Assembly (NCBI GenBank): GCA_016207445.1
Contig: JACQPS010000247.1
Coordinates: forward strand, 1-5,204
DNA length: 5,204 nt
Source: Gemmatimonadota bacterium
GTDB lineage: Bacteria; Gemmatimonadota; Gemmatimonadetes; Longimicrobiales; RSA9
Reading direction: 5' to 3'
Position numbers and translations under genes: made by a program. How positions within the stretch are numbered: the first letter of the stretch is position 1; every line of letters begins with the position of its first letter. This document shows, one piece after another, positions 1 to 5,204 of the stretch. The notes under the pieces were generated by a model, which saw only the letters and a program-made list of their open reading frames with translations, had not been told where the DNA came from and did no database searches.

Positions 1-1566
1 CGCATCCGAACCAGCCTGGATCGCCGGTTCCAACAGGCGGCGGAAGAGGAGCTTTCACGCCAGCTGCGCGCGATCGAGGCGGGCGCATTCGGCCGGTTCC
101 ACGGGCCGCGTTACCGGCGCGAGCTCGAGGCGGGCGCCGAGATCACCGACTACCTGCAGGGCTCGGTCCTGGTGCTGGATGCGAGCACGGGCGACGTGCT
201 CGCGCTGGTCGGCGGCCGGGATTTCCGGCACTCCCAATTCGACCGCGCCACGCAGGCGTGGCGACAGGCGGGCAGCGCCTTCAAGCCATTCGTCTACGCG
301 GCGGCGCTCGAGGACGGCGTGGCGCCCAGCCAGCACATCGCGGATGCGCCGTTGCGCTTCGAGCTGGAGGGCGGCGAGGTCTGGGAGCCGCAGAACTTCT
401 CCGGCGAGTTCGAGGGCAGCGTTACCGTACGGCAGGCGCTGGTTCGCTCGAAGAACGTGCCGACCATCCGGCTGGCCGCGGAGGTCGGGACCGACGACGT
501 CGCACGCGTCGCGCGCCGGGCGGGCGTGCGCAGCCGGTTGCCGCGCGTCCCCTCGCTGGCCATCGGCACCGCGGCGGTCACGCCGCTCGAGCTGACCAGT
601 GCGTACACCGCCTTTGCGTCTCTGGGCGAGACCGTGAGGCCGCGGCTCGTCCAGCGAATTGAGGACGCGCAAGGGAGGGTGGTCTGGGAAGCGGGCGATC
701 CGGAGCGCCGGCGCGTGCTCGAGCCGGCCGTCGCCTACCTGCTCACGGACATGCTGCGCGAAGCCGTAGACCACGGCACCGCGACGGCCATGCGGCGTGC
801 GGGCTTCCGCGGGCCGGCCGCCGGCAAGACCGGCACGACCAACGAAGGCACGGACGTCTGGTACGTCGGCTACACGCCCGAGCTGGTCGCGTCCGTCTGG
901 ATCGGCTTCGATCGGCCGCGCCCCATCCTGGAGCGGGCGACCGGCGGGCGCCTGGCCGCGCCCGTCTGGGGGCGGCTCATGCGGCGCATCTACCAGGGGC
1001 GAGAGCGCCCCAAACCGTGGCAGGCGCCGGAGGATATCATCGAGCTGCGAGTGGATCCGCGCACGGGTTACGTGCTGCGGGAAGGGTGCCGGCCCGAAGC
1101 GGGCGCAGCCGTGCAGGAGCTGTTCGTGCGCGGCATGGAGCCGGCCGCGCGTTGCCCGCGCGGGGGCCCGGGCACGGAACAGCGGGGCCTCTTCGAGCGT
1201 GCCTTCGCATGGCTCGGGCGGCTGTGGGGACGGGTCGAGCGCTGGGCAGCCGCGCATTTCGGGCGCGAGGAGGCGGTGGCGCCGCGGCGTCGCTCTCGCT
1301 ATCTCGGGGCCCCCAGGCTCCCGCGCGCCGACGAGGTGCCGGAGCCGCAGGTGCAGGTCGAGCCGCCCGATCTCGAGCCGATCATCATCATCCCCGACGT
1401 CGAGCCGCTGGTGCCGGAGACGAGCACGGTCGAGGAGCCGTTGCAGGAGCCGGATACGACGCCGTCACCGCCCGCGCCCGCGCCCGGCGACACCATCCTG
1501 ATCCTCACCCCCACGGATTCCGGGATCGTGCTGGAGCGCGCCGTGGGCCGGCACCGGCGGCCGTAG
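1..1566 (+). CDS. Class A penicillin-binding protein, PBP1A family (5' partial; linker, transpeptidase domain and tail)
   Basis: C-terminal 521 residues of a bifunctional peptidoglycan synthase (PonA/MrcA type) that polymerises and crosslinks glycan strands on the outer face of the inner membrane. The frame is open from base 1, so the membrane anchor and glycosyltransferase domain lie upstream. Residues 1-25 are the usual linker with a TSLD sequence and a helix leading into the transpeptidase domain. All three penicillin-binding motifs are present: SAFK with the acylated serine at residue 92 (base 274), SKN at 150-152 (448-456) and KTGT at 276-279 (826-837). Two cysteines at 363 and 385 flank a segment ending in a 'FVRGMEP' sequence, a paired-cysteine arrangement seen in many PBP1A proteins. 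After this come an amphipathic stretch (about 396-418), a basic patch and an acidic, proline-rich tail with an IIIIP core (about 433-505). The stop is TAG at 1564. Family assignment is very secure; the role of the tail is unknown. Confidence 0.95.
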   Translation, partial: RIRTSLDRRFQQAAEEELSRQLRAIEAGAFGRFHGPRYRRELEAGAEITDYLQGSVLVLDASTGDVLALVGGRDFRHSQFDRATQAWRQAGSAFKPFVYAAALEDGVAPSQHIADAPLRFELEGGEVWEPQNFSGEFEGSVTVRQALVRSKNVPTIRLAAEVGTDDVARVARRAGVRSRLPRVPSLAIGTAAVTPLELTSAYTAFASLGETVRPRLVQRIEDAQGRVVWEAGDPERRRVLEPAVAYLLTDMLREAVDHGTATAMRRAGFRGPAAGKTGTTNEGTDVWYVGYTPELVASVWIGFDRPRPILERATGGRLAAPVWGRLMRRIYQGRERPKPWQAPEDIIELRVDPRTGYVLREGCRPEAGAAVQELFVRGMEPAARCPRGGPGTEQRGLFERAFAWLGRLWGRVERWAAAHFGREEAVAPRRRSRYLGAPRLPRADEVPEPQVQVEPPDLEPIIIIPDVEPLVPETSTVEEPLQEPDTTPSPPAPAPGDTILILTPTDSGIVLERAVGRHRRP

Positions 1567-1676
1567 GCGCTCCCCGCGCTCGCGTCCAGAAAAACCTGTC
1601 CTGGTCCGTCGGGTTCCAGCCGCGCACGGCGATTGCATGGGTCCCCACGCCGTCGGCTTCGGCACGAAGAGAACGT

Positions 1677-2786
1677 ATGGTGGAACCCGGCAATACCGGC
1701 AGGCGATGGGCGGCTGTCCTGAGGCTCGGGCTTCTGAGCGCAGCTCTGCTCTCTATCCTTCTGCTATCCTGCTGTCCACGCCAGAGAGTCGTGATCAACC
1801 CTGCGCGGCGGTTGCCGCAGCCCGAGCACATCGTGCTGCCCGTGCCGAGCGCGGTCTACAACGCCTCGGACACCGTGACCGAGACCTCCATGCGAAACGT
1901 GCTCTTCCACGTGGATGATGACCTTCGCTTCGGAATCCGCCAGCTGCGCGGCCGGATGCGCGCTGTCCGGGGCGAGCGGGCCATCGTGCTGGACGACAAG
2001 GAGAGGCTGATGCTCGAGATCGCGCACTCGGAGCTCGGGCTCACGAGTGCGGCGCTGTCGCTGCTCCTCAACCGCTACATCTTCGGTTATCCCGGCTCTC
2101 CGCTCAAGGATCTGGTCGTCCGGACGGAGGGCGACCACCTCGTCCAGACGGGCGTAATGCACAAGATCATCGATATTCCCTTCCAGATGACGGCACAGCC
2201 GAGCGTGACGCCGACCGGCTGGATCCGCATTCACCCCACGCGCATGGAGATCTGCAACCTGAATGGGCAGAAACTGCTGAAGGCGGTCGGCCGGACGCTG
2301 GAAGACCTGCTCGATGTCAGCGGCGCCAAGGGAGTCCGCGTCGAGGGGAACGACCTGCTGATCGACCCGCTCGCGAGCCTGCCGCCGCCGAAGCTGGCGG
2401 GACGGCTCACCGGCCTGCGTGTGGAGGGTGACGAGCTCGTACAGGTGTTCGGCTCACCCGACGCGCCCGGCACCGAGCCGCTGCCGCCGCCCGTCGCCGC
2501 CGAGAACTACATCTACTTCCGCGGCGGCACCATCCGCTTCGGCAAGCTCTACATGGTGGTGGCGGACCTGCTGACCATCGACGGCGACCAGACCGATCCG
2601 TTCGATTTTTACCTCGACTACTATCACAGCCAGCTCGTCGCGGGCTACCATGTGACCCTGCCGAACTACGCACTCGTGACCTGGATGCCCGATTTCGACG
2701 ACCTGGGCACGCCCGCAGGCGAGTTGGTGCGCGCGCCAGCCGCGCCGCTCGAGCCTGCATACCCGACGCGCGCGCCCGGCCGTTGA
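1677..2786 (+). CDS. Predicted lipoprotein of unrecognised family
   Basis: A 369-residue protein, probably exported and lipidated. The N-terminus has two arginines (9-10) and a further Arg16, then a leucine-rich hydrophobic segment (17-31) ending in LLSC, a lipobox-like site with the lipidated cysteine at residue 32 (base 1770) and a second cysteine beside it. I chose ATG 1677 because it puts this signal peptide right at the N-terminus and has a weak purine-rich GAAGAGA four bases upstream; the frame stays open upstream to 1017, but only as a shadow of the PBP gene. The mature part has a helical segment (about 106-136), then alternating beta-like stretches (145-258) including 'YPGSPLKDL' and 'GWIRIHPTRM', a proline-rich hinge (261-273) and a second beta-like region rich in Tyr, Phe and Asp (277-343). 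The middle loosely recalls lipid-binding DUF2993/LmeA-like proteins, but this is a guess. It lies 110 bases after the PBP gene in the same direction, so an envelope role is plausible. No function is assigned. Confidence 0.88.
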   Translation: MVEPGNTGRRWAAVLRLGLLSAALLSILLLSCCPRQRVVINPARRLPQPEHIVLPVPSAVYNASDTVTETSMRNVLFHVDDDLRFGIRQLRGRMRAVRGERAIVLDDKERLMLEIAHSELGLTSAALSLLLNRYIFGYPGSPLKDLVVRTEGDHLVQTGVMHKIIDIPFQMTAQPSVTPTGWIRIHPTRMEICNLNGQKLLKAVGRTLEDLLDVSGAKGVRVEGNDLLIDPLASLPPPKLAGRLTGLRVEGDELVQVFGSPDAPGTEPLPPPVAAENYIYFRGGTIRFGKLYMVVADLLTIDGDQTDPFDFYLDYYHSQLVAGYHVTLPNYALVTWMPDFDDLGTPAGELVRAPAAPLEPAYPTRAPGR

Positions 2787-2831
2787 AGTCAGTGACAATC
2801 CAGACCGATTGGTCCGTTCGTGACGGCAGGC
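2787..2831. other. Convergent intergenic junction
   Basis: These 45 bases separate the stop codons of the plus-strand lipoprotein gene and the minus-strand methyltransferase gene. The only fold seen is a weak stem CAATC/GATTG (five pairs, six-base loop) around 2796-2811, with an alternative four-pair GACC/GGTC. Neither is GC-rich or followed by a T-run on either strand, so no intrinsic terminator can be called. Termination may be Rho-dependent or the two transcripts may overlap. Confidence 0.5.
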
Positions 2832-3482
2832 TCAGCGGCGTGGCGCGATCACCAGCTCCCACGGGCCGACGCGCGCCGCCCGCTGCGGCACGACTCCGCC
2901 GCGCCGCAGCTCCTCCTGCATGGCCGCAGGTGGATGCACGAACGCGCGGAACCGCCGCCGGATCAGCGCCTGCAGCAGGTTGAGCGCGCCGATCATGCCG
3001 CGCGCCCACCAGACATCCCGCGGGTACGTCATGGCGAGCGCGCGCCACGCCGCCGCCACGGCGGGCGCGAGCAACCCCCGCCAGTCCGGGTAGCAGCAGA
3101 CCACGCGGTCCAGCACCACCACGTCGTAGCTCCGGCCATCCTTCTCCATCGCGGCGTAGTCCGCGACCACGATCTCCAGCCGATCCTGGACGCCGGCTTC
3201 CTGCGCCAGTGTGCGCGCCTCCACCGCCGCGTGCGGCGAGGCCTCCACGATAGTCGCGCGCGCGGCGCCGCGCCGGAGCAGCTCGAGCGAGACGCTGCCC
3301 ACACCGGCGCCGATCTCCAGCACGCTCGCACCCGAGAGCGGGACGGCGGCCTGGATCGCGCCCACGAGCCGGCGCGCGCGCGCATCCAGGCCGCGCCGCC
3401 GGTAGCGGCGCGCATCCGCGCGCGCGCGGCGCGCGCTGAACATTTCCATGATGCCGAGGTCCGCGCAGCAGGTACACGGCAT
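2832..3482 (-). CDS. Class I SAM-dependent methyltransferase, 'CCYPD' type
   Basis: A 216-residue methyltransferase. The Rossmann-fold SAM-binding loop is VLEIGAGVG at residues 54-62, followed by the acidic motif II residue in IVEAS (Glu80) and an Asp108 in the VVADY strand that would contact the adenine side. The motif IV region reads LDRVVCCYPD (124-133), followed by TYPRDVWW (152-159) and FRAFVHP (178-184). From memory, this set of motifs marks a family of uncharacterised methyltransferases in Actinobacteria, Chloroflexi and relatives, distantly like BchM, usually with a cysteine-rich start. Here the N-terminus has Cys3, Cys5 and Cys6, then an Arg/Ala-rich helix. The ATG at 3482 is supported by a GAGGGAG ribosome binding site nine bases upstream; ATG codons at residues 12 and 14 are alternatives but would lose the cysteines. 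It lies 50 bases after the DinB-type gene and is probably co-transcribed with it. The substrate is unknown. Confidence 0.88.
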   Translation of the reverse strand: MPCTCCADLGIMEMFSARRARADARRYRRRGLDARARRLVGAIQAAVPLSGASVLEIGAGVGSVSLELLRRGAARATIVEASPHAAVEARTLAQEAGVQDRLEIVVADYAAMEKDGRSYDVVVLDRVVCCYPDWRGLLAPAVAAAWRALAMTYPRDVWWARGMIGALNLLQALIRRRFRAFVHPPAAMQEELRRGGVVPQRAARVGPWELVIAPRR

Positions 3483-3491
3483 ACCGCTTCA

Positions 3492-3498
3492 CTCCCTC
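3492..3498 (-). promoter_or_regulatory. Ribosome binding site of the methyltransferase gene
   Basis: On the minus strand this reads GAGGGAG, nine bases before the ATG at 3482. It is the best Shine-Dalgarno match in the window and supports the upstream start that keeps the N-terminal cysteine cluster. Confidence 0.65.
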
Positions 3499-3532
3499 GG
3501 CGCCGCCGCGTGAGCGTCTGCGCCTGACCGGG

Positions 3533-4057
3533 TCATCGCCACCCCATGCGCTGCCGCAGGGAGGTGATGTGCGCGACATGGTGCCGGCCATGCCACGCGT
3601 ACAGCTGCACCAGGAAATCCAGCGTGATCTTCCCCCATTCCGGGTGCTCGATCGTGCGAGCGAAGTGGTTCGGGCCGAGCGAGCGGAGCAGGTGCACCCA
3701 GCGGCGGTGCAGCGCGTCCAGCAGATCCAGCGAGAAGTCGGGCGGCGCGCCCATCTCGGCGGTCTTCGCCCACTCGGTCTGGTCGTATGTTTTGATCGGG
3801 GGCGAGTCCTCGGTGAGGCCGAGCTTGAAGCGGATGTACGCGTTCAGGTGGCTGTCCGGAACGTGGTGCGCCACCTGCCGCACGGTCCAGCCGCCGTCGC
3901 GATACGGCGTATCCAGCTGCTGTTCGGTGAGTCCGGCGATCGCCTCGCGGAGGCGGGTCGGCGCCGCGGCGATCTGCTCGATCAGCTCGCGCCGGCGCAC
4001 GTCCGTGAGCGTCGGCTCGGCCTGAAAGCGGCCGATCGGATAACGCGGGTCTTCCAT
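3533..4057 (-). CDS. DinB/YfiT-type metal-dependent protein (bacillithiol transferase BstA-like)
   Basis: A 174-residue four-helix-bundle protein of the DinB superfamily, closest to Bacillus YfiT/BstA (about 178 residues). BstA-type enzymes transfer low-molecular-weight thiols such as bacillithiol to electrophiles in the cytoplasm; older annotations call them putative metal-dependent hydrolases. The YfiT signature is clear: MEDPRYPIGRF at the start, GGWTVRQVAHHVPDSHLN (55-72), and WHGRHHVAHI (155-164). The expected three-histidine metal site is His64 (or His65), His156 and His160. 'IKTYDQTEW' (88-96) and 'EWGKITL' (140-146) are also typical of the subgroup. The start is ATG at 4057, where the conserved N-terminus begins; the longer open frame upstream to 4420 is antisense-type shadow. 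The leader has no convincing Shine-Dalgarno sequence. A promoter is predicted at 4092-4120. The methyltransferase gene follows 50 bases downstream. The family is very likely; whether the substrate is bacillithiol is inferred. Confidence 0.93.
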   Translation of the reverse strand: MEDPRYPIGRFQAEPTLTDVRRRELIEQIAAAPTRLREAIAGLTEQQLDTPYRDGGWTVRQVAHHVPDSHLNAYIRFKLGLTEDSPPIKTYDQTEWAKTAEMGAPPDFSLDLLDALHRRWVHLLRSLGPNHFARTIEHPEWGKITLDFLVQLYAWHGRHHVAHITSLRQRMGWR

Positions 4058-4091
4058 GACGGGCCTGGGGTTGGGGTGACGGTGCGGCGAG

Positions 4092-4120
4092 AATATAGGG
4101 TGTCGGCGGCAAGTTTTCAG
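4092..4120 (-). promoter_or_regulatory. Predicted sigma70-type promoter for the DinB-type gene
   Basis: On the minus strand a -35 element CTGAAA (4120-4115, four of six matches to TTGACA) is separated by exactly 17 bases from a -10 element TATATT (4097-4092, five of six matches to TATAAT). Transcription would start near 4085, giving a leader of about 27-28 bases before the ATG at 4057. The -35 box contains the TGA stop of the upstream hydrolase gene. The TATATT stands out in otherwise very GC-rich sequence. This is a pattern match only. Confidence 0.55.
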
Positions 4121-4815
4121 GTGCCGATCACGGTCTCGGATCTGGTGGCGACGAGGGCCCCCAGCTCGCCGAGCGCCGCCTCCGTGATCTCGTGGCCGCC
4201 CTCGAACTCGAGCACGCGCGCGGCGACGCCGTGGCCGGCGAGGCGCTCGCGCTGCTCCGCGAGCCTGGCGCGATCGATCGTCCGGTCGTCCCGGCCGACC
4301 GCGAACGTGACCGCGCTCCCCGGCAGCCGCGCGGCCGCGGCGTGCCAGTCGAGATCCGGGGGTAGCAGCGCAGCCCAGAGCACCAGGTGGTCGATGCGGG
4401 CGCTGCCCAGCACTCCCCAACGGCTCGCGGTGGCGGCGCCCTGCGAGAAGCCGAGCGCGACAATGCGCCTGCTCTCCGCGGATTGCTCGCGCAGAACGTG
4501 CGCATGGAGAGCGTCCAGGTACCCTACATAGTCGCTGATGTCCGTCAGCCGGTCCTCGCGCGTCATCCAGGTCGCGCCCACGCGTGCATCGGGGCCGTGT
4601 GGGCCACCCGTGTCGTCCAGGTAGAAGCGCGAGAGGGCCTCGGGCGCGACAATCAGACGTGTGCCGTCATTGAGCGGTTCGAACCTGCGGAGGAACGGCC
4701 CCGCCAGATGTCGATAGCCGTGGCACACGAACCAGACCTCGCGTGTGCCACGATCGAGCGGTCCGAGAGTGTAGTAGCGGGCGGTGCGGGTGACGGCGAG
4801 GTGGTGCTCCTGCAT
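4117..4815 (-). CDS. Alpha/beta hydrolase (phospholipase/carboxylesterase-like)
   Basis: A 232-residue serine hydrolase, probably cytoplasmic since no signal peptide is visible. The oxyanion-hole motif is CHGY (31-34). The nucleophile elbow is GFSQG with Ser124. The acid is probably Asp176 in the GRDD segment (174-177), and the base is His208 in EGGHE. This spacing matches the carboxylesterase/phospholipase (Abhydrolase_2, YpfH-like) group. Other landmarks are VAPEALSRFYLDD (56-68) and ATWMTREDR (81-89), which I recall from uncharacterised Bacteroidetes-type homologues. I chose ATG 4815 rather than the possible start at 4875: 4815 lies two bases after the zinc-ribbon stop (TGAGCATG), and the earlier start would overlap that gene by about 58 bases and add residues unlike the family. 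Translation is probably coupled to the zinc-ribbon gene. The substrate is unknown; small esters are the default expectation. Confidence 0.9.
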   Translation of the reverse strand: MQEHHLAVTRTARYYTLGPLDRGTREVWFVCHGYRHLAGPFLRRFEPLNDGTRLIVAPEALSRFYLDDTGGPHGPDARVGATWMTREDRLTDISDYVGYLDALHAHVLREQSAESRRIVALGFSQGAATASRWGVLGSARIDHLVLWAALLPPDLDWHAAAARLPGSAVTFAVGRDDRTIDRARLAEQRERLAGHGVAARVLEFEGGHEITEAALGELGALVATRSETVIGT

Positions 4816-4817
4816 GC

Positions 4818-5018
4818 TCAACGCACGCCGCCGTCCCACTTGATCCACTCGAACGCCGTGCGGCACGAGCGGCACCAGTAGGTCGCGACCGAGAGCGCGC
4901 TGCCGAACGGCGCGTGCAGCTCCGTCTCGTTTCCGTTGCAGAAGGGGCAGGCCACGTGCTCGGGGAGCCCGAGCTCGGCCGCGGTGGGCGTCTTCGGATC
5001 GAGCGGCGGCTGCGCCAT
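4818..5018 (-). CDS. Small stand-alone zinc-ribbon protein resembling the C-terminal domain of PaaD
   Basis: A 66-residue protein. The core from residue 22 holds two CxxC knuckles, CPFC (24-27) and CRSC (49-52), 21 residues apart, with 'ELHAPFGS' between them and FEWIK after the second. This pattern matches the C-terminal zinc ribbon of PaaD, which normally follows an N-terminal MIP18/DUF59 domain and helps mature or assemble the phenylacetyl-CoA epoxidase (PaaABC(D)E). Here only the ribbon is present, after a short proline-rich N-terminus (PPLDPKTPT). The start is ATG 5018, sharing one base with the upstream stop (TGATG); the hydrolase gene starts two bases after its own stop. The PaaD resemblance is strong in motif terms, but a role in phenylacetate breakdown is only inferred. 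It could also be a general zinc-ribbon metallochaperone-like protein. Confidence 0.88.
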   Translation of the reverse strand: MAQPPLDPKTPTAAELGLPEHVACPFCNGNETELHAPFGSALSVATYWCRSCRTAFEWIKWDGGVR

Positions 5019-5204
5019 CAGTCCATCAGGAACGCGCGGTTCTTGTCGCCGCGAACCTTGGCCAGCGTTGCGGCATCGGGGCCGGTACGGGAGACGCGGC
5101 GCCTGGCCTCGTCGAAACCCTGGAAGCGCGGCTCGAGGGCGAGGAGCTTCGCGCCCGCCTCGCCCAGCTCGGAGACGAGCGGGGCGATGCGCTCGAGGTA
5201 GCGC
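5018..5204 (-). CDS. C-terminal 61 residues of an unidentified protein (5' end outside window)
   Basis: The minus-strand frame is open from the window edge to TGA at 5020-5018. It encodes a mostly helical, charged tail: 'RYLERIAPLVSELGEAG', 'KLLALEPRFQGFDEARRR', then 'VRGDKNRAFLMD' at the very end. I do not recognise the family. It is probably a real gene: its stop overlaps the start of the zinc-ribbon gene in a TGATG junction, as in coupled operon genes, and codon third positions are G/C-rich like its neighbours. Because a PaaD-type ribbon follows, a phenylacetate-pathway gene was considered, but the tail does not match the PaaA or PaaC ends that I remember. Confidence 0.7.
   Translation of the reverse strand, partial: RYLERIAPLVSELGEAGAKLLALEPRFQGFDEARRRVSRTGPDAATLAKVRGDKNRAFLMD

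Noticed and set aside
55..1257. A 400-codon open frame on the minus strand opposite the PBP gene
   Set aside because: It lies fully antisense to a PBP with all catalytic motifs. Its translation is Arg/Pro/Ala-rich with no recognisable domain, as expected for a shadow in high-GC DNA.
1567..1676. Promoter or terminator between the PBP and lipoprotein genes
   Set aside because: No -10/-35 pair with proper spacing and only a four-pair GCCG/CGGC stem were found, so nothing can be called; co-transcription is the simpler reading.
2796..2811. Possible bidirectional terminator hairpin between the convergent genes
   Set aside because: The stem is only five pairs, A/T-containing, with no T-run on either side.
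2407..3591. A 394-codon minus-strand open frame spanning the lipoprotein end and the methyltransferase gene
   Set aside because: It is out of frame with the motif-bearing methyltransferase and crosses a gene boundary; its composition is low-complexity Arg/Ala/Gly.
3569..4531. A 320-codon plus-strand open frame opposite the DinB-type and hydrolase genes
   Set aside because: Both minus-strand genes show clear family motifs, and this frame shows none and spans their intergenic gap.
4816..4875. Extended N-terminus of the hydrolase starting at 4875
   Set aside because: It would overlap the zinc-ribbon gene by about 58 bases and adds an Arg-rich stretch not typical of the family; ATG 4815 sits two bases after the previous stop.

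Overview
The window is high-GC bacterial chromosome (about two thirds G+C or more by eye) with compact genes, short intergenic gaps and no sign of mobile DNA. A class A penicillin-binding protein and a lipoprotein point to a cell with peptidoglycan and a lipoprotein export pathway. The gene mix (PBP1A with an acidic, proline-rich tail, a YfiT/BstA-type DinB protein, a CCYPD-type methyltransferase, a PaaD-type zinc ribbon) would fit Gemmatimonadota or a similar deep-branching high-GC lineage. That placement is inference; no marker gene is present to confirm it.

Layout. Plus strand, 1-1566: the C-terminal part of a PBP1A-family peptidoglycan synthase (linker, complete transpeptidase domain, long low-complexity tail); its transglycosylase half lies upstream of the window. 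Plus strand, 1677-2786: a predicted lipoprotein of unrecognised family. The plus-strand genes meet the minus-strand genes at a 45-base convergent junction (2787-2831) with no convincing terminator. Minus strand, read from right to left: the last 61 residues of an unidentified protein (stop at 5018), a 66-residue PaaD-type zinc ribbon (5018-4818), an alpha/beta hydrolase (4815-4117), a DinB/YfiT-type protein (4057-3533) and a class I SAM-dependent methyltransferase (3482-2832).

How they fit together. The first three minus-strand genes are translationally coupled: a TGATG stop/start overlap, then a two-base gap. They look like the end of one operon. A sigma70-like promoter appears to start inside the hydrolase stop codon and would drive the DinB gene and probably the methyltransferase behind it as a second unit. 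The PBP and lipoprotein are both envelope proteins in the same orientation, 110 bases apart, and may be co-transcribed. No RNA genes, CRISPR arrays, insertion sequences or att sites were seen. No clearly new multi-gene system is evident; the most interesting items are the stand-alone PaaD-type zinc ribbon, the unplaced lipoprotein and the cysteine-bearing methyltransferase.
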